A stretch of DNA of 64,000 nt from Pipra filicauda (GCF_003945595.2 NW_024104346.1:372001-436000); one strand, 5' to 3'. Positions 25,269-36,215 are shown, counted from the first letter of the stretch. Notes: a model not told the origin generated them from the sequence alone. Numbers and translations are program-made.

Positions 25269-26200
25269 CCAAGAAAAAAAGACGCTCTGGAACAGTCGAG
25301 CATCCTCCCCCCTCCTCGGCAGCACCGGCTCCACGGCTCCCTGTGCGACAGGCTGGGAGCTGCCTCTCTCCCAAACCCTAGCAGGGGTGTTTACCAGCCC
25401 CACAAGCCCCTCTCCAGCCCTGCAGCCCCCGGGTTTCCCCCTCTCCTGCCCGCCCCTCTCTCCCCCGGGATGCGGGGCCGGCCCGGTGCCCCCGCCGGGG
25501 TCGGGCCCTTCTCTCCCCCCCTCCCCCGGTTCTCCCCTGGCCAAACCGGGGGCTCCGCTCGCCACCCATCCCCCTGCTCCGGCTTTTGCATTTGCTGCAG
25601 TTTCTTGCTGCAAAAAAACCCCCTTCTTCGCTCTTGTTCCGGCTGCCTTGAATGAGCTTATTTTGACGGCTAAAAACCAAATTATATCGAGGGCTCGCGA
25701 ATGTGTCCCTCCACCCTCGGCTCAACCCTCCTTCTCTCTCCCTTTCCCTCCGTCCCCTCCGCATTTCAATCCTTCCACTGCCTACATCGTGAGCCGCTGC
25801 CAAGAGCCGAGGCAACCGAGGGCTGGCACATGAAAGAGTTGCTTTATGCCTGTTTAAGCTGCGGCTTCCATTCAAACAGCCCCGATTGTGCAAAAGGCAC
25901 AGCTCCGCGGAGAAAAGGCTCCCCCGGGCCAGGGGGACCGCACTCCACGGGCTGTCCCGCATCCACCGATCCCCCCCCGGAGACCCCCCAGCCCAATTTT
26001 GGCTGCAGCCGAAGATGTGCCTCGGTTGCTGCAGGGGCTGAGCCAGAGGCAGCCCCGCACCGAGAACGATCCACAGGCATAATAATAAAGGCACTGAGGA
26101 GGCACAATCCCACTTTATTCCCGAGGAATCAAATCGTATCCATTTCAGAAATCCGGGGGTTCCTCGCTAATAAGTTTTCCTCCGCTTAAACCACCGAGAT

Positions 26201-26659
26201 TTCAGGCGGAACTCTCAAAAAAAAAAAAATAATATAAAATCCTGCCTTTATTCACAAACCAGACAATTCTGAGCAGAGCCCAAACCATCCCTGCAACCAT
26301 CAGCGGTTCCAGCATCCCTGAAGGAAGGCTCTGGCTCTGCTTCCCAGCCCCGTTTCTAACCCCGAGCGCTCACTCCGCGTCCCACCTTGCCCAAAATCAC
26401 CTCCTGGCTAACGAGAATTCCTGTTCTCCCGTGCGAACACCCACCGGGACACAAATCCTGCTCTGCAGTGCCACCCGCAGCCAGAGCCGGGCTGGGATGA
26501 CTCCGCTGCCTCCAGCATTCCCTGCCTGACACAGTCCTGCGGCTGCGATCCCACTTTTTCATCCTCCACTGACCACTGAGTCCCTCACCCCCACCAAAAG
26601 CTGAGCTGTTGGTGATTCCTCCATCCCCGAGTCCCAGCTGTCACATCTCTGGATATCTG
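26201..26659. other. Upstream non-coding sequence
   Basis: Transition from the CpG island to ordinary DNA with an A run at about 26216-26229. No exon or transposon. Confidence 0.5.
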
Positions 26660-26855
26660 GAAGAAATTCCTCCCTGGGAGGGTGTGAGGGCCTGGCACAG
26701 GTTGCCCAGAGAAGCTGTGGCTGCCCCTGGATCCCTGGAAGTGTCCAGGGATGTTGCTGAACAACCTGGGATAGCAGGAGGTGTCCCTGCCCTTGGAATT
26801 AAACGGATTTTAATGTCCCTTCCAACTCCAACCCCTGTGGGATCCAGTGATCACC
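26660..26855 (+). mobile_element. CR1 LINE 3'-end fragment
   Basis: From GAAATTCCTCCCTGGGAGGG through CTGGCACAGGTTGCCCAGAG to TTAATGTCCCTTCCAACTCC. Its terminal block is altered (CCAACCCC for CCAAACCA). Confidence 0.95.
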
Positions 26856-27984
26856 TTTCCCAGGTGTAACCTGTTGGAACAAAGCCTGAGGGCACATCTG
26901 AGTATCCCAACGAGGCAAATCATTCCTGTTTTTTCCCCCTAAAACCGATTTTCTTTGGAAAAAAAAAAAAAAGTGTGTCCCGTGAAATCCGACTACTTCA
27001 AATTCTGAAGCACCACAAGCAGCTGCTGCATTCGCTTTCCCCACAACATTTAAAGAAAAGCAACCAACAACACATCAAAATATTTACAGGAAGAAGCGAA
27101 AGCGGCGTCAAAGGAGCAAAATTGAAAATTAAAGTGTTATAAGGAAGCTACTGTAAACAGCTGATCTGCACAAAGGAGAGCTGGATTTAGCACAGGGAAA
27201 AAAAAAAAAAATTATGCCAAATCGTGTTTTGCAGGACAAATAATGGGAAGAGAGGGAAGCTCTTGAGATTGATGGCAGAATATTGACTGGGTGCTCCTGA
27301 AATAGAAAAATTCAGAAATCCAGCTCCCAGTCAACAAACATCGACACGGGTCTGGCCTGTCCTGCTTGGGATGGGAAAGTGCAAACAGGGATTTTGGCTT
27401 TAAAAAGTAGCATTTCCCTGCAGAGGAAAAGGACAGCTCTCCAGAGGAACCCAGGGAAGAACAGGAGGGGAAGGCACAGCCTGTGGAGCCACCAGAGACA
27501 GGAATCCCACTGGAAAACGGGGCAGAAAGTTGTTCCTGCCCTCAGAAATAGCCCAACAATGCTCTATTTTCACATCCACGGTATAAACCTGTTGAGGGTC
27601 TATTCAAGAGAACACCTATCTTCCTTAAAAACAGGGGGGAAGCAGCATCCTACTAATTATAGTGATCCTATGATTAGAGGTAATTGGATACATTTACAAT
27701 TTAGAATTTCCTAATTTTAGCTGTTTGTGAACCATACATGTATCCATAGTGTGTGCACAGAGCACCAGCCATTCCCTCCAGCTAAGAAGAGAAAATTGAT
27801 AACACACTAAATTATTGCACGTGGAAGGAGCAAACTGGAATTGAAATGGGAGTTTGGAACAGGGAAACACACCAGGCACTAATTGGGATTTGGAGCAGGT
27901 AACCATGACAGGCACTTGGGTTTGCCCTAAAGGAGCATCAAATGGGGCAGCTTTGACAGCAACCCCACTGGAAGGTTAATTGTG
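26856..27984. other. Upstream non-coding sequence with an AT-rich patch
   Basis: A runs lie at about 26959-26971 and 27198-27211. The stretch 27060-27200 is AT-rich and repeat-free (AAGTGTTATAAGGAAGC). Nothing else is recognised. Confidence 0.4.
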
Positions 27985-28255
27985 GCCTTCCAGGACCTGA
28001 AGGGAGCTACAAGAAAGGTGGAGAGACTCTGTCTCCAAGGGTCTGGAGTGACAGGACAAGGGGAATGGCTTCAAACTGCCACAGGGCAGGGTCAGAGGGA
28101 TACTGGGGAGAAATCCTGCCCAGAGCAGCTGTGGCTGCCCCAGCCCTGGGAGTGTCCAAGGCCAGGCTGGAGCAACCTGGGATAGGGGAAGGGGGTGGGA
28201 CTGGATGATCTTCAACTTCCCTTCCAACCCAAACCATTCCAGGATCCCACAACTG
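27985..28255 (+). mobile_element. CR1 LINE 3' fragment, longer copy
   Basis: About 270 bp. It extends further 5' than most copies here (AGAGACTCTGTCTCCAAGGG, AATGGCTTCAAACTGCCA) and ends TTCCCTTCCAACCCAAACCA. A deletion removes the block between GGGGAGAAATCC and CAGAGCAGCTGTGG. Confidence 0.95.
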
Positions 28256-29884
28256 ACACCAACATTCCTTGAAGCATCTGGGAACAGCCAGAACCAATGG
28301 GGCACATCCACAACTCCTGCTTAGGTTCCTGGGCCACATTTATCAGTCTGCAGATGTCAAACACAGGGAACTTCTCCTCCTTTGCAATATCTTTATCCCA
28401 GGGAGCTCTGAACTCTGGGCAAAGATTCTTGTTTCTTCCTCACAGTTTTATTCATTCTTACAGCCCAGGTAATTCCAGGTCCTGTGGGTCAGAGTTTAAT
28501 GGCCCTGCCAGGGAATTTAGCTGCCAATTGCCACGTTTGGGGCACTGCAGAACTACAGCCTGGAAAAGCAACAGGTATTTTAAACAGATTCTGCTCACAG
28601 GCAAAGCATGTCCTTGTGACTGCAACTGTCAGAAGGAAGGAAGAAATTGGTTGTTTATTAATGTCTTTAACCTGGCTCTGTCTAACAGGAACTACTGCAA
28701 AACTGAATTAAAAAAAAAGCAATTACAGATAGTTCAAGTACTGCAGATTTTCTACTACAGTGTGGCCAAGTCTGAGCTTCCCACCAGCTTCCATTCTTTT
28801 TCCAACCATTCCAACCTTCCACAGCTTCAGGGAACAAAACAGACCCAAATTTTGTGAGGAGAGAGTAGAACACCCCCAGGCCTGCACTGGGGGCACAACC
28901 TGGGAATATTCTGGCATCTGATTTCTGATTTGTAGGGGAGAGGGAGAAACCAGGTCACTGTCCTGCTCCAGCAAGTTCTGCTCAGTGGGACAGGGAGGGA
29001 CAGCAAGTCCTTCCCCCTGGATCTCCTTCCCAAAAAACCATCAGGTAAAAAAACCCCCCCAAAACTGGCTAAAGGCTCCTCAGAGCTCCCTTAGCAGGAA
29101 GGGGAAGCAGGAACCTGGCAGTTGGATGCAACCCCCTGGAGCTTGACTGAATTCCTGGCTCAGGTTTTCAGAGCTGCAGTGAAAAAACCTCAACTCCCTC
29201 CCCGGTGAGAGCCACGTGAAATTCTGAGTGATCCCAGTTCTCCCCTCCTGGTATTCAGAGAAAAACCTGTTATTTATCTCAGTCCTAACAAGGACTTCAT
29301 GTTTCCCCCAAAGTGAACATTTCCATCTCCAGTAATCCCCTCTGATTTATGGGGTAAGAAACAGCTGGATGGCAATTCACCTGAAATAAAGTTTTTTTAG
29401 GATGACAGGACAAGAAGGGCCTTTTTTTTTTCTTTTTTTTTTTGGTATTGGAAGACGGAGACAAATAATTAAAGTGTGTTATTTATGACAAATGGCTGAG
29501 CTGTTTAGAATTGAGGGTCAGGGTAATAAAGATGGTTGACAGAAGAGCATCCTGGCCCCAGATTTCAGAGCCAGGAGCTTTATTTGGGTGTTCAAAGCCA
29601 GACTAACACAAGCCCATTTAAGAGCTGGGAGGTGCAGCTCCATGTGTGACACGTTCCTGCCTTATTACCTCAAACTCATGTTAATCCAGATGGCAAATCT
29701 GACTTTTTCCTATTAAAGATCAAGCCATAAAGCCTGGATGAGGAATCTGCTTAACTGCACTCCCAGGGGTGTTTTAACTGGGGGGATTTCAAGGCTCTAA
29801 ACTTTGCCCAGGAGCCTTTGGCCCTGGAAAGCAGCTTCTGCTGCTCCTTCCCAGCCCCTTGGCTGGGGCAGGAGGAGGAGAGTG
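28256..29884. other. Upstream non-coding sequence
   Basis: No exon or transposon is recognised. The 186-codon open frame at 28297-28857 has no domain resemblance. A T-rich run lies at about 29421-29443. Confidence 0.45.
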
Positions 29885-29940
29885 CTCAGATCTTTAAGGT
29901 CCCTCCCAACCCAAACCATCCTGGGATTCCCTGAGTAAAT
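29885..29940 (+). mobile_element. CR1 LINE 3'-end stub
   Basis: Only the terminal AGATCTTTAAGGTCCCTCCC and AACCCAAACCATCCTGGGAT blocks are recognisable. The preceding ~100 bases may be a very diverged continuation. Confidence 0.85.
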
Positions 29941-31282
29941 TTTAGACACAGCCCCCCCATACACAAACACCACATTTCTTTTCTCTCCTCCCTCTTGTAA
30001 CTTTAAAAAAATCCCTTCCCTTTTAATGTAAATAAAACAACTTAGTTGTGCAGAGCCAGCTGGAGGCAGGAAAAAACCCACAGAGTGTGTTTTTTGCTCT
30101 TGCAAGGCTGATAAACAACCCCACCACGACCCTCCAGGTGACATTTTGCACCTTGTAACTACTTTACTCCTCACTGTTCCCCTTTCCACGCTGCATCAAC
30201 ATCTATTTTGGGTTACCCAGATGGCTCAGGTGCTCCAGGAGGATTTATAAGGAGGAATCTGTGCTTTGGCAAGACGTGCCCAGCAGCCTTTTTTTTTAAT
30301 CCTCTCACCTCTGGAAGCCAAAATTCCAACTAAGATAAATTAGACAAGCAATTAGGAACCTCCAGTCTTTCCACAGAGCATCCACATCCTTCACTCCCCT
30401 CGCCTTGTGGGGAAGGTGATGGGTTGGGAACATCACACAGGCTGAGAAAGGAACACCAAAGCAGGCAGGAGAAATCAAGCCACGGCCCAAATATCCCCTC
30501 CAAATTCCCAACAACGACCTCCCAGCTCCAGCTCTGCTGCCAAATCCTTATTTCTTCCATAAGTCACTCCTGAGGTTTTCCCCAAGTTCCTCTTGCACAG
30601 CCTCTGTTACAGCCTTCCTTTCAAAGAGAGTTTTTACAGAACAAAATAATTACTTACTTATGTTTCTCAAAGCCTAAACTTGGAGCACAAATTTCCTTTG
30701 CCTCGAGTCAGGTACGTTCTGCCCCAGCAAATTCCCATTTTCTCTAAGTAGAAGCTTGGATTTTTCTCCTGTTCAATCCAGGGGCTGTTTTTCTCCAATA
30801 TTCCTAATGCAATTAGCATAACAAGATAAAGGAATCATCAAGTCCTTTCCCATTTTTCTTCCTTCATAAAAGGACTGATGACAAACTGGGAATCGGGATC
30901 TGGATTGAATTACATTTGCCACAAAAGACTTCATTAAGTAATAGTACATAATAAAAATCGTCTGTCAGCTTGAAGGATGGGCCAAATCCACTTAAGGAAC
31001 CAGCTGGTTATTTTCTGGAGCACTCCAGGGCTCCCATGGTCGATAAGTGCAAGGAGAAAGGCTGGGACACAGGGAAACCAGGAGCAGGGGAGAGATTGGG
31101 ATGCTGAGCCAAGTTCTGGGCTTTTCTGCACAGTTTTACTGTGATTTAGGTAAGGCTTGGCCCAGGGCAGCCCAATTTCTACCTCACTGTAGTGGTGGAA
31201 CAGCAGGAAAAGGAATTGTGGGAATCAGGGCACGACAGAGCAGGAGATGCTTCGCCAGCTGGAGCATCACAACATCAGGGCA
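29941..31282. other. Upstream non-coding sequence, AT-rich at 30600-30960
   Basis: Repeat-free. The 30780-30960 part (CCTAATGCAATTAGCATAAC, TAAGTAATAGTACATAATAA) stands out as AT-rich and could be conserved. No exon seen. Confidence 0.4.
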
Positions 31283-31445
31283 CGGAATCCCAGGATCAGT
31301 GAGGCTGGAAAAGCCCTCCCAGCTCATGGAGTCCACCCTGTGCCTGACCACCCTCTCCCTGGAGAATTTATCCCTGTTATCCAGTCTAAACCTCCCCTGG
31401 CCCAACTTGAGGCCGTTTTCTCTTGTCCACACCAGAGGATCCAAG
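31283..31445 (-). mobile_element. CR1 LINE fragment
   Basis: Reverse orientation: CAGTGAGGCTGGAAAAGCCC, CCTGACCACCCTCTCCCTGG, CTTGAGGCCGTTTTCTCTTG. Same subfamily type as the copy at 40363-40830, here lacking the block between the first two motifs. Confidence 0.9.
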
Positions 31446-31697
31446 TTTGTGTCCCTCCCACACCTCGAGGGCTCCGTGGGGACAGTGGGAACAGGGGCCC
31501 ATTTCTTGCCCCCTCCAGTTTCCAGGCACAAAGTTGAAGCTGCACCACCACACCCTGGCAGAGAACCAGCACTGCCCTCAACCAGGAAACCCAAATCCAA
31601 AGGTGCTTCTGACCTGCCAAGTGTTTGCAGCAGATCTGGGAAGAGAACACAGAAGGATCTCTGGAGACGTTCCAAACCCACCTGGGCACATCCCCTG
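31446..31697. other. Sequence between two opposed CR1 fragments
   Basis: Includes possible diverged CR1 interior (CCACACCTCGAGGGCTCCG) but no confident call. Confidence 0.35.
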
Positions 31698-31795
31698 TGG
31701 CACCTGCTCAAGGTGACCCTGCCTTGGCAAGGGGTTGGACTGGGTGATGTCCAGAGGTCCCTTCCAGCCCAAGCTGTTTGTGATTCTGGGATCAG
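31698..31795 (+). mobile_element. CR1 LINE 3'-end fragment
   Basis: TGGCAAGGGGTTGGACTGGG, TCCCTTCCAGCCCAAGC and TTGTGATTCTGGG mark the extreme 3' end in plus orientation. It faces the copy at 31283-31445. Confidence 0.9.
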
Positions 31796-32739
31796 AGCTG
31801 CTCCTTTGCTCTAAAAAGCCACGCTGGCTCCTGACACAAAATTCCCCTCCCTTTCCACACTCTGCTCTCTCACTGAATAATCCAAACCCATGCTTTGGCT
31901 CCGGGGATTTGTTCCAAGCTCCTTGAGGTCCCTTAACAACCCACCTACACAGAGGGCACTGCAGGTAACCCTCAGTGCCCCAGAGGCAGCGTGTTGGGAA
32001 GGAACATCACCCCTGACACGGCATCACTGCCCGACCCTCCGTGCCCTCCTGGCCCCCGGGTACCACAGCAGGCTCTCAGCAGAGCAGCCCTTCTGCCAAG
32101 GGGTCACCTCCATTTCATCTTGTTGGCTTCACCAGGCACAGATTCATTCCCAGGCACGTTCCTGGTGGGGCTGTTCTCCCACACATCCCCAAAAAGCTCC
32201 GGGTTTCCCCCAGCACCTCAGAGGAGAAGGGATGGAGAGCCTGTGCTGGCCCGAGCTTGGCTGCACGGCAGATCCTTCCCAGGCAGCCAACCAACCAAAA
32301 CTAAACCCAAAGCTAGTTAGGAATGTTCAAAATAATCAATTCTGCTGCCTTTGAGTGTCCCAGTGCAGCACAGCCCAGGATGGAAACCCCTGCAGCTTCT
32401 GGGCTTTAGAGAACTTCCCCCTTTCAGAGTCGACAGACCTGCACAGCTCCCTGAGCAACCCCAAATCCTGCTGGAGATCTCCCCTCTGCCTCAAACCCCT
32501 TCCCTTGCTGCTCCAGGAAAGCCAGAATGAACTGGAGGATGCAGCAGAACTTCACAGGAGCTGCAATATTCTGGAGACAGAAACACCTTCACCCCCAGCC
32601 AGGGAACAGCCTCCTCCCCTTCTCCTCTAAAACCCTCCCCCAGCTGGTGTTGCCACCTCTGCAGTTTTTCCAGAGTCATTTAGTCCAGTTGCCCCAACCA
32701 AACTGAGACAGAATTACCTTCCCTGGTTCCCAAGTGCAT
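31796..32739. other. Upstream non-coding sequence
   Basis: A+C-rich on the plus strand. No recognised element. The 154-codon open frame at 31890-32354 overlaps others in different frames. Confidence 0.5.
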
Positions 32740-33070
32740 TAAACTTCAGCTAATGTGGGGAGGGGGGGATTGATTGAACAGCTATTAATCAAAGGATGGG
32801 GTTTGTTCTTGTGATGTCATAAACTGCAGAAGTAGAGCTCAAACAGTTTATTAAATTACAGGAATGCCAAGAAAAATAGATAGCTTTAATAATACATTTT
32901 TGCCTATCTGTTATATTTTAGATGCAGCTTGCAGAAGAGAATTAAAAAGTTTGCTACCACATAAAATTGCCACTTAAAGGAGGGGGGGGAAAAAACCCAA
33001 ATAGATTCTGTTGCTGATAGAGAATACAATTATTCCAGGCTAAAAAGTTGATTCTTTGCTAACATGTGAG
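32740..33070. promoter_or_regulatory. AT-rich repeat-free island, possible conserved element
   Basis: About 330 bases with low GC, no transposon and dense homeodomain-type cores: GAACAGCTATTAATCAAAGG, AGCTTTAATAATACATTTTT and GCTGATAGAGAATACAATTA. This is the clearest island of this kind in the upstream region. Confidence 0.3.
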
Positions 33071-33409
33071 ATTACTGCAGCTCAGAGCCCACGGGAGAGG
33101 AGGGGAGGGTCGGGCCAAGATGAAAAATGGTCTCTGAGCTCAAAAGCAGAAGAGCATCAGCAAAGGAAGAACAGCAAAGACAGCAGGGCTCACCCAGCCA
33201 GGCCTGGCTGAGGGGGAAAGCTCTGCTGATGCTCCACCATCACCCTCAGGGGATGGACCCACCCTGGCACCCAAATCCAGAGGATGCTCCAGGAGCTGGG
33301 GCTGCAGGAGCAAGTCCCAGGTCAGCAGAGAGACCAAAGGAGGAGGGAACCAGAAACTTCTGCCCTTCACCAAGATCCAGCCTGGCCCAAAGCCCAGCAG
33401 ATCAAGGGT
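33071..33409. other. Upstream non-coding sequence
   Basis: No recognised element. The open frame of 177 codons at 33127-33660 runs into a CR1 fragment. Confidence 0.5.
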
Positions 33410-33668
33410 TGGGAATGAGGGGGAATGGCTCCAAACTGCCAGAGGGCAGGGTTAGGTGGGATATTGGGAAGGAATTCTCCCCTGGGAGGGTGGGCAGGCC
33501 CTGGCACAGGTTGCCCAGAGAAGCTGTGGCTGCCCCTGGATCCCTGGAAGTGTCCAAGGCCAGGCTGGAGCAACCTGGGCTAGTGGGAGGTGTCCCTGCC
33601 CATGGGAAGGGATGGAACTGGATGGGCTTTAATGTCCTTCCCACCCAGGTCATTCCATGATTCTGTGA
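33410..33668 (+). mobile_element. CR1 LINE 3' fragment, well preserved
   Basis: About 260 bp, including GGGGGAATGGCTCCAAACTG, CCTGGCACAGGTTGCCCAGA, GTGTCCAAGGCCAGGCTGGA and CATTCCATGATTCTGTGA. The last block is the CR1 terminal octamer-like repeat, so the true 3' end is intact. Confidence 0.97.
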
Positions 33669-34344
33669 ATCATCCCCCTCTCCAGTCCCAGAGCCACCAC
33701 GATCCAACACTACCTCATCCTTCATTACCCTCCCACAGTCCTACTTCCTCTCCATCTCCAGGTCTTTCTCTGTGATTCATAAGCAACCCATCCCAGCTCC
33801 TGCTGGCTGCAAACTGAGTCACACTCTCTGGCTGGAAGCCTTTCAAAGAAACCACCCAAACAGTGCTGAGGCACTGGAGCTCTTCCCTCTGGGAAGGACA
33901 CCCGAGCAGTGCCGGGGGGACCGGGCTGTGATTCAGGATGTGCCACGTCTGGCACAGCAAACGAACACGAAACCCTGAACCCAGACCCTTCAGAGCTGAC
34001 GCTCCAAAATGCCAGGAGCAGTCAGTCTCACATGTCTGAGATGGCTCAGTTCTGTTGACGAGCCAGGAGCCAGTTCCTGCATCTTAGAATCCCCCCCCAG
34101 TGTCTCAGCTGTGCTTTAAATATTGCCCTGCACACCCTGGGGTGCAGAGGCGGCCGGGGGGAATTCCACTGTCCTGCCAGGATCTCCGGGGGGAGCAGAG
34201 CCTGGATTTATCAACCCAGCTGCCAGTGCAGGGGGCATCCAGCCCGTTCGACAGGGAAATCCAGCCGGCAGAACATCGGGACGGGGAATCACCCAGGGGG
34301 AGGAGAAAACACGCTCAGGAAACACCTCCAATAGCAAATCAGGA
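33669..34344. other. Upstream non-coding sequence
   Basis: Some CpG-containing sequence at 34149-34300 (GCGGCCGGGGGGAATTCC, CGTTCGACAGGGAAATCCAG), but no exon or promoter element can be supported. Confidence 0.4.
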
Positions 34345-34414
34345 GATCAGGGGATCAGGGGATCAGGGGATCAGGGGATCAGGGGATCAGGGGATCAGGG
34401 GATCAGGGGATCAG
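34345..34414. repeat. 8 bp tandem repeat (GATCAGGG)n
   Basis: Nearly nine perfect copies of GATCAGGG. Each contains the palindrome GATC. The array runs directly into the G/T tract that follows. Confidence 0.97.
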
Positions 34415-35045
34415 CTGGGTTTCGGGTTTGTTTTGTTGGTTTTTTGGGTGGTTTTTGGTTGGTTTTTTTTGGGGGAGATTGGGGTTTTTTGTGTTTGGGG
34501 GTTTTTTTTTGGTTTTTCTTTTTATTGTTTGGGTTTTGGGGGGGTTGGTTTTTTTTTGTTTTAAGGTTTTTTGGTTTTTTTTGGTTTGGGGGTTTTTTGT
34601 GGGTTTTTTTGTTTTCGGATTTTTTTGGGTTTTTTTCTGGTTTTGGGGGGGTTTTTTGATTTTTTGGTTTTTGAGGGTTTTTTTATTTTTTTTGTTTTGT
34701 TTTTTTTTTTATTTTTTGGTTTTTTGAGGGTTTTTTTTTGTTTGTTTTTTTTGATTTTTTGGTTTTTGAGGGTTTCTTGTTTTTTCTGTTTTGGGGTTTT
34801 TTTTTGAGTTTTTTGGGTTGTTTTTGAGGTTTGTTTTTGGTTTTTTTGGGGTTTTTTGTTTTGGGGGTTTTTGAGGGGTTTTTTGTTTTGGGTTGTTTTT
34901 GGGGGGGGGTTTGGGGTTTTTTTTTTTTTTGGTTTGGGTTTTTGTGTTTTTTTTTTTTTTAGTTTTTGGGGTTTTTTTTTTTTTTTTTTTTTTTTTGGTT
35001 TTGTTTTTTTTTTTTTTTTTTTTTGAGGGGGGGTGTTTTTGTTTT
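34415..35045. repeat. ~630 bp tract composed almost only of G and T
   Basis: From about 34427 the plus strand contains almost no A or C. It consists of T runs of 3-25 interrupted by G runs of 1-9, with no fixed period. The minus strand is therefore an A/C tract. The repeated GGGG runs could form G-quadruplexes on the plus strand. The lysine-rich minus-strand frame and the phenylalanine/glycine-rich plus-strand frames are products of this composition and are not genes. It ends exactly where a CR1 3' stub begins. Confidence 0.95.
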
Positions 35046-35090
35046 GTTCACCTTTAAGATCCCTTCTAACCCAAACCATTCTGGGATTTT
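35046..35090 (+). mobile_element. CR1 LINE 3'-end stub
   Basis: Last ~45 bases only: CACCTTTAAGATCCCTTCTA followed by ACCCAAACCATTCTGGGATT. An A run of about 16 follows at 35098-35113. Confidence 0.9.
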
Positions 35091-35113
35091 ACAAGCAAAA
35101 AAAAAAAAAAAAA

Positions 35114-35574
35114 GGCATCTCCCTGTAGGCCAGGGAATGGTGAGCTCAGAAAAACAGCTCAACTGCTCCTACCCCTGCAGCTCTTCATTCTAAACACTCT
35201 GTACAATTTCTTACCCACTCATTCTTTTCCAAAGGACTTCAAATGGGGAGCACAGGCTGGGGGTGCAGTTATTTCTCCACATTCCTGAGAGATCCTGCCT
35301 GTTACAGCTCCCTGGGAAAAATCCCACTTCCCCATTTGTCCACTCCTGAATTCATCTGATTAGGAAGTACAACATCCAGAGCATTAATTCCTCACTTCCT
35401 TTCATTTGTATAAATATGTTGCTCTGCCATGTTCTCTTAATTGCTCAACATCTGTTGGAAGGAAGGGGAAAATAAACACATTATGGCAAGAACAAACTGC
35501 AATACCCTTCTACAAAAGTGCCCCTGTGGAAATGGTTTGGAGTGGGCTGAGAAATGCAGGAAAGCCAAAGCCAA
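35114..35574. other. Upstream non-coding sequence
   Basis: Nothing recognised. Confidence 0.5.
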
Positions 35575-35697
35575 GAAGTGAAACCCATCCAGGAGTCTTT
35601 GGGGTCAGGATTCCTGAAGTGAAACCCATCCAGGAGTCTTTGGGGTCAGGATTCCTGAAGTGAAACCCATCCAGGAGTCTTTGGGGTCAGGATTCCT
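35575..35697. repeat. 41 bp tandem repeat, three copies
   Basis: Unit starting GAAGTGAAACCCATCCAGG and ending GTCAGGATTCCT begins at 35575, 35616 and 35657. The copies are almost identical. Confidence 0.97.
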
Positions 35698-36130
35698 GCA
35701 CTCAGACACTTCAAACTCAGTTGGATTAAAGGATTAAGGAGCTGGACTCTGAGGAACCTTTCCCAACCCTGGACTCTCCATGACCCCACTGTCCTGGAAG
35801 TGCTATTTGGCCAAACCCTTGTACAAGAAAGGCCTGAAAGAAACATTTTCTCCTCAGCCCCTGTTATTAAATGAGCATTTAAGGGTGTGCTGCCAATTTG
35901 GGGCCAATTGGTGACCCTGCTTCAGGGACAGCCACTCATGGTGGCTTTGAGCACCATAATCCCACAAAACCAAGGGACAAACAGCAGCTCCAAACCCCTA
36001 AGTGTGCCCTGCAGCGTTAGGACACATCTGAATTCCAGGTTTGAGGGAGTTCAGTTTACTGAAACAACTTATTAGTGAACCTGCCTAACAGAGACACAGC
36101 TCACAGCAGTAAAATAAATCCTGACTGGGA
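35698..36130. other. Upstream non-coding sequence
   Basis: Nothing recognised. Confidence 0.5.
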
Positions 36131-36215
36131 CTTGTAATTTATAAATATAATATATATATCTATAAATATTATAGATATATTATATAATATATAAATATAA
36201 TTTATAAAATAAATC
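36131..36215. repeat. AT-rich palindromic repeat
   Basis: Almost pure A/T sequence containing the inverted repeat ATATATCTATAA / TTATAGATATAT around a 3-base centre near 36170, flanked by further ATAAATATAA / TTATAT stretches. It could extrude as a cruciform. Confidence 0.9.

Larger units (their letters stand above)
23640..26200. promoter_or_regulatory. CpG island at the CSMD2 5' end
   Basis: CpG dinucleotides become frequent from about 23640 and stay so to about 26200. They are densest at 24240-24440 and 25430-25570 (for example GGGATGCGGGGCCGGCCCGG), whereas the rest of the window is CpG-poor. The region spans exon 1 and roughly 2 kb upstream, as expected for the promoter of a neuronally expressed gene. 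Bounds were judged by eye, not computed. Confidence 0.8.

Noticed and set aside
34123..35079. Phenylalanine/glycine-rich plus-strand and lysine/proline-rich minus-strand open frames
   Set aside because: Both are direct translations of the G/T-only tract. They have no normal composition, start context or splice sites.
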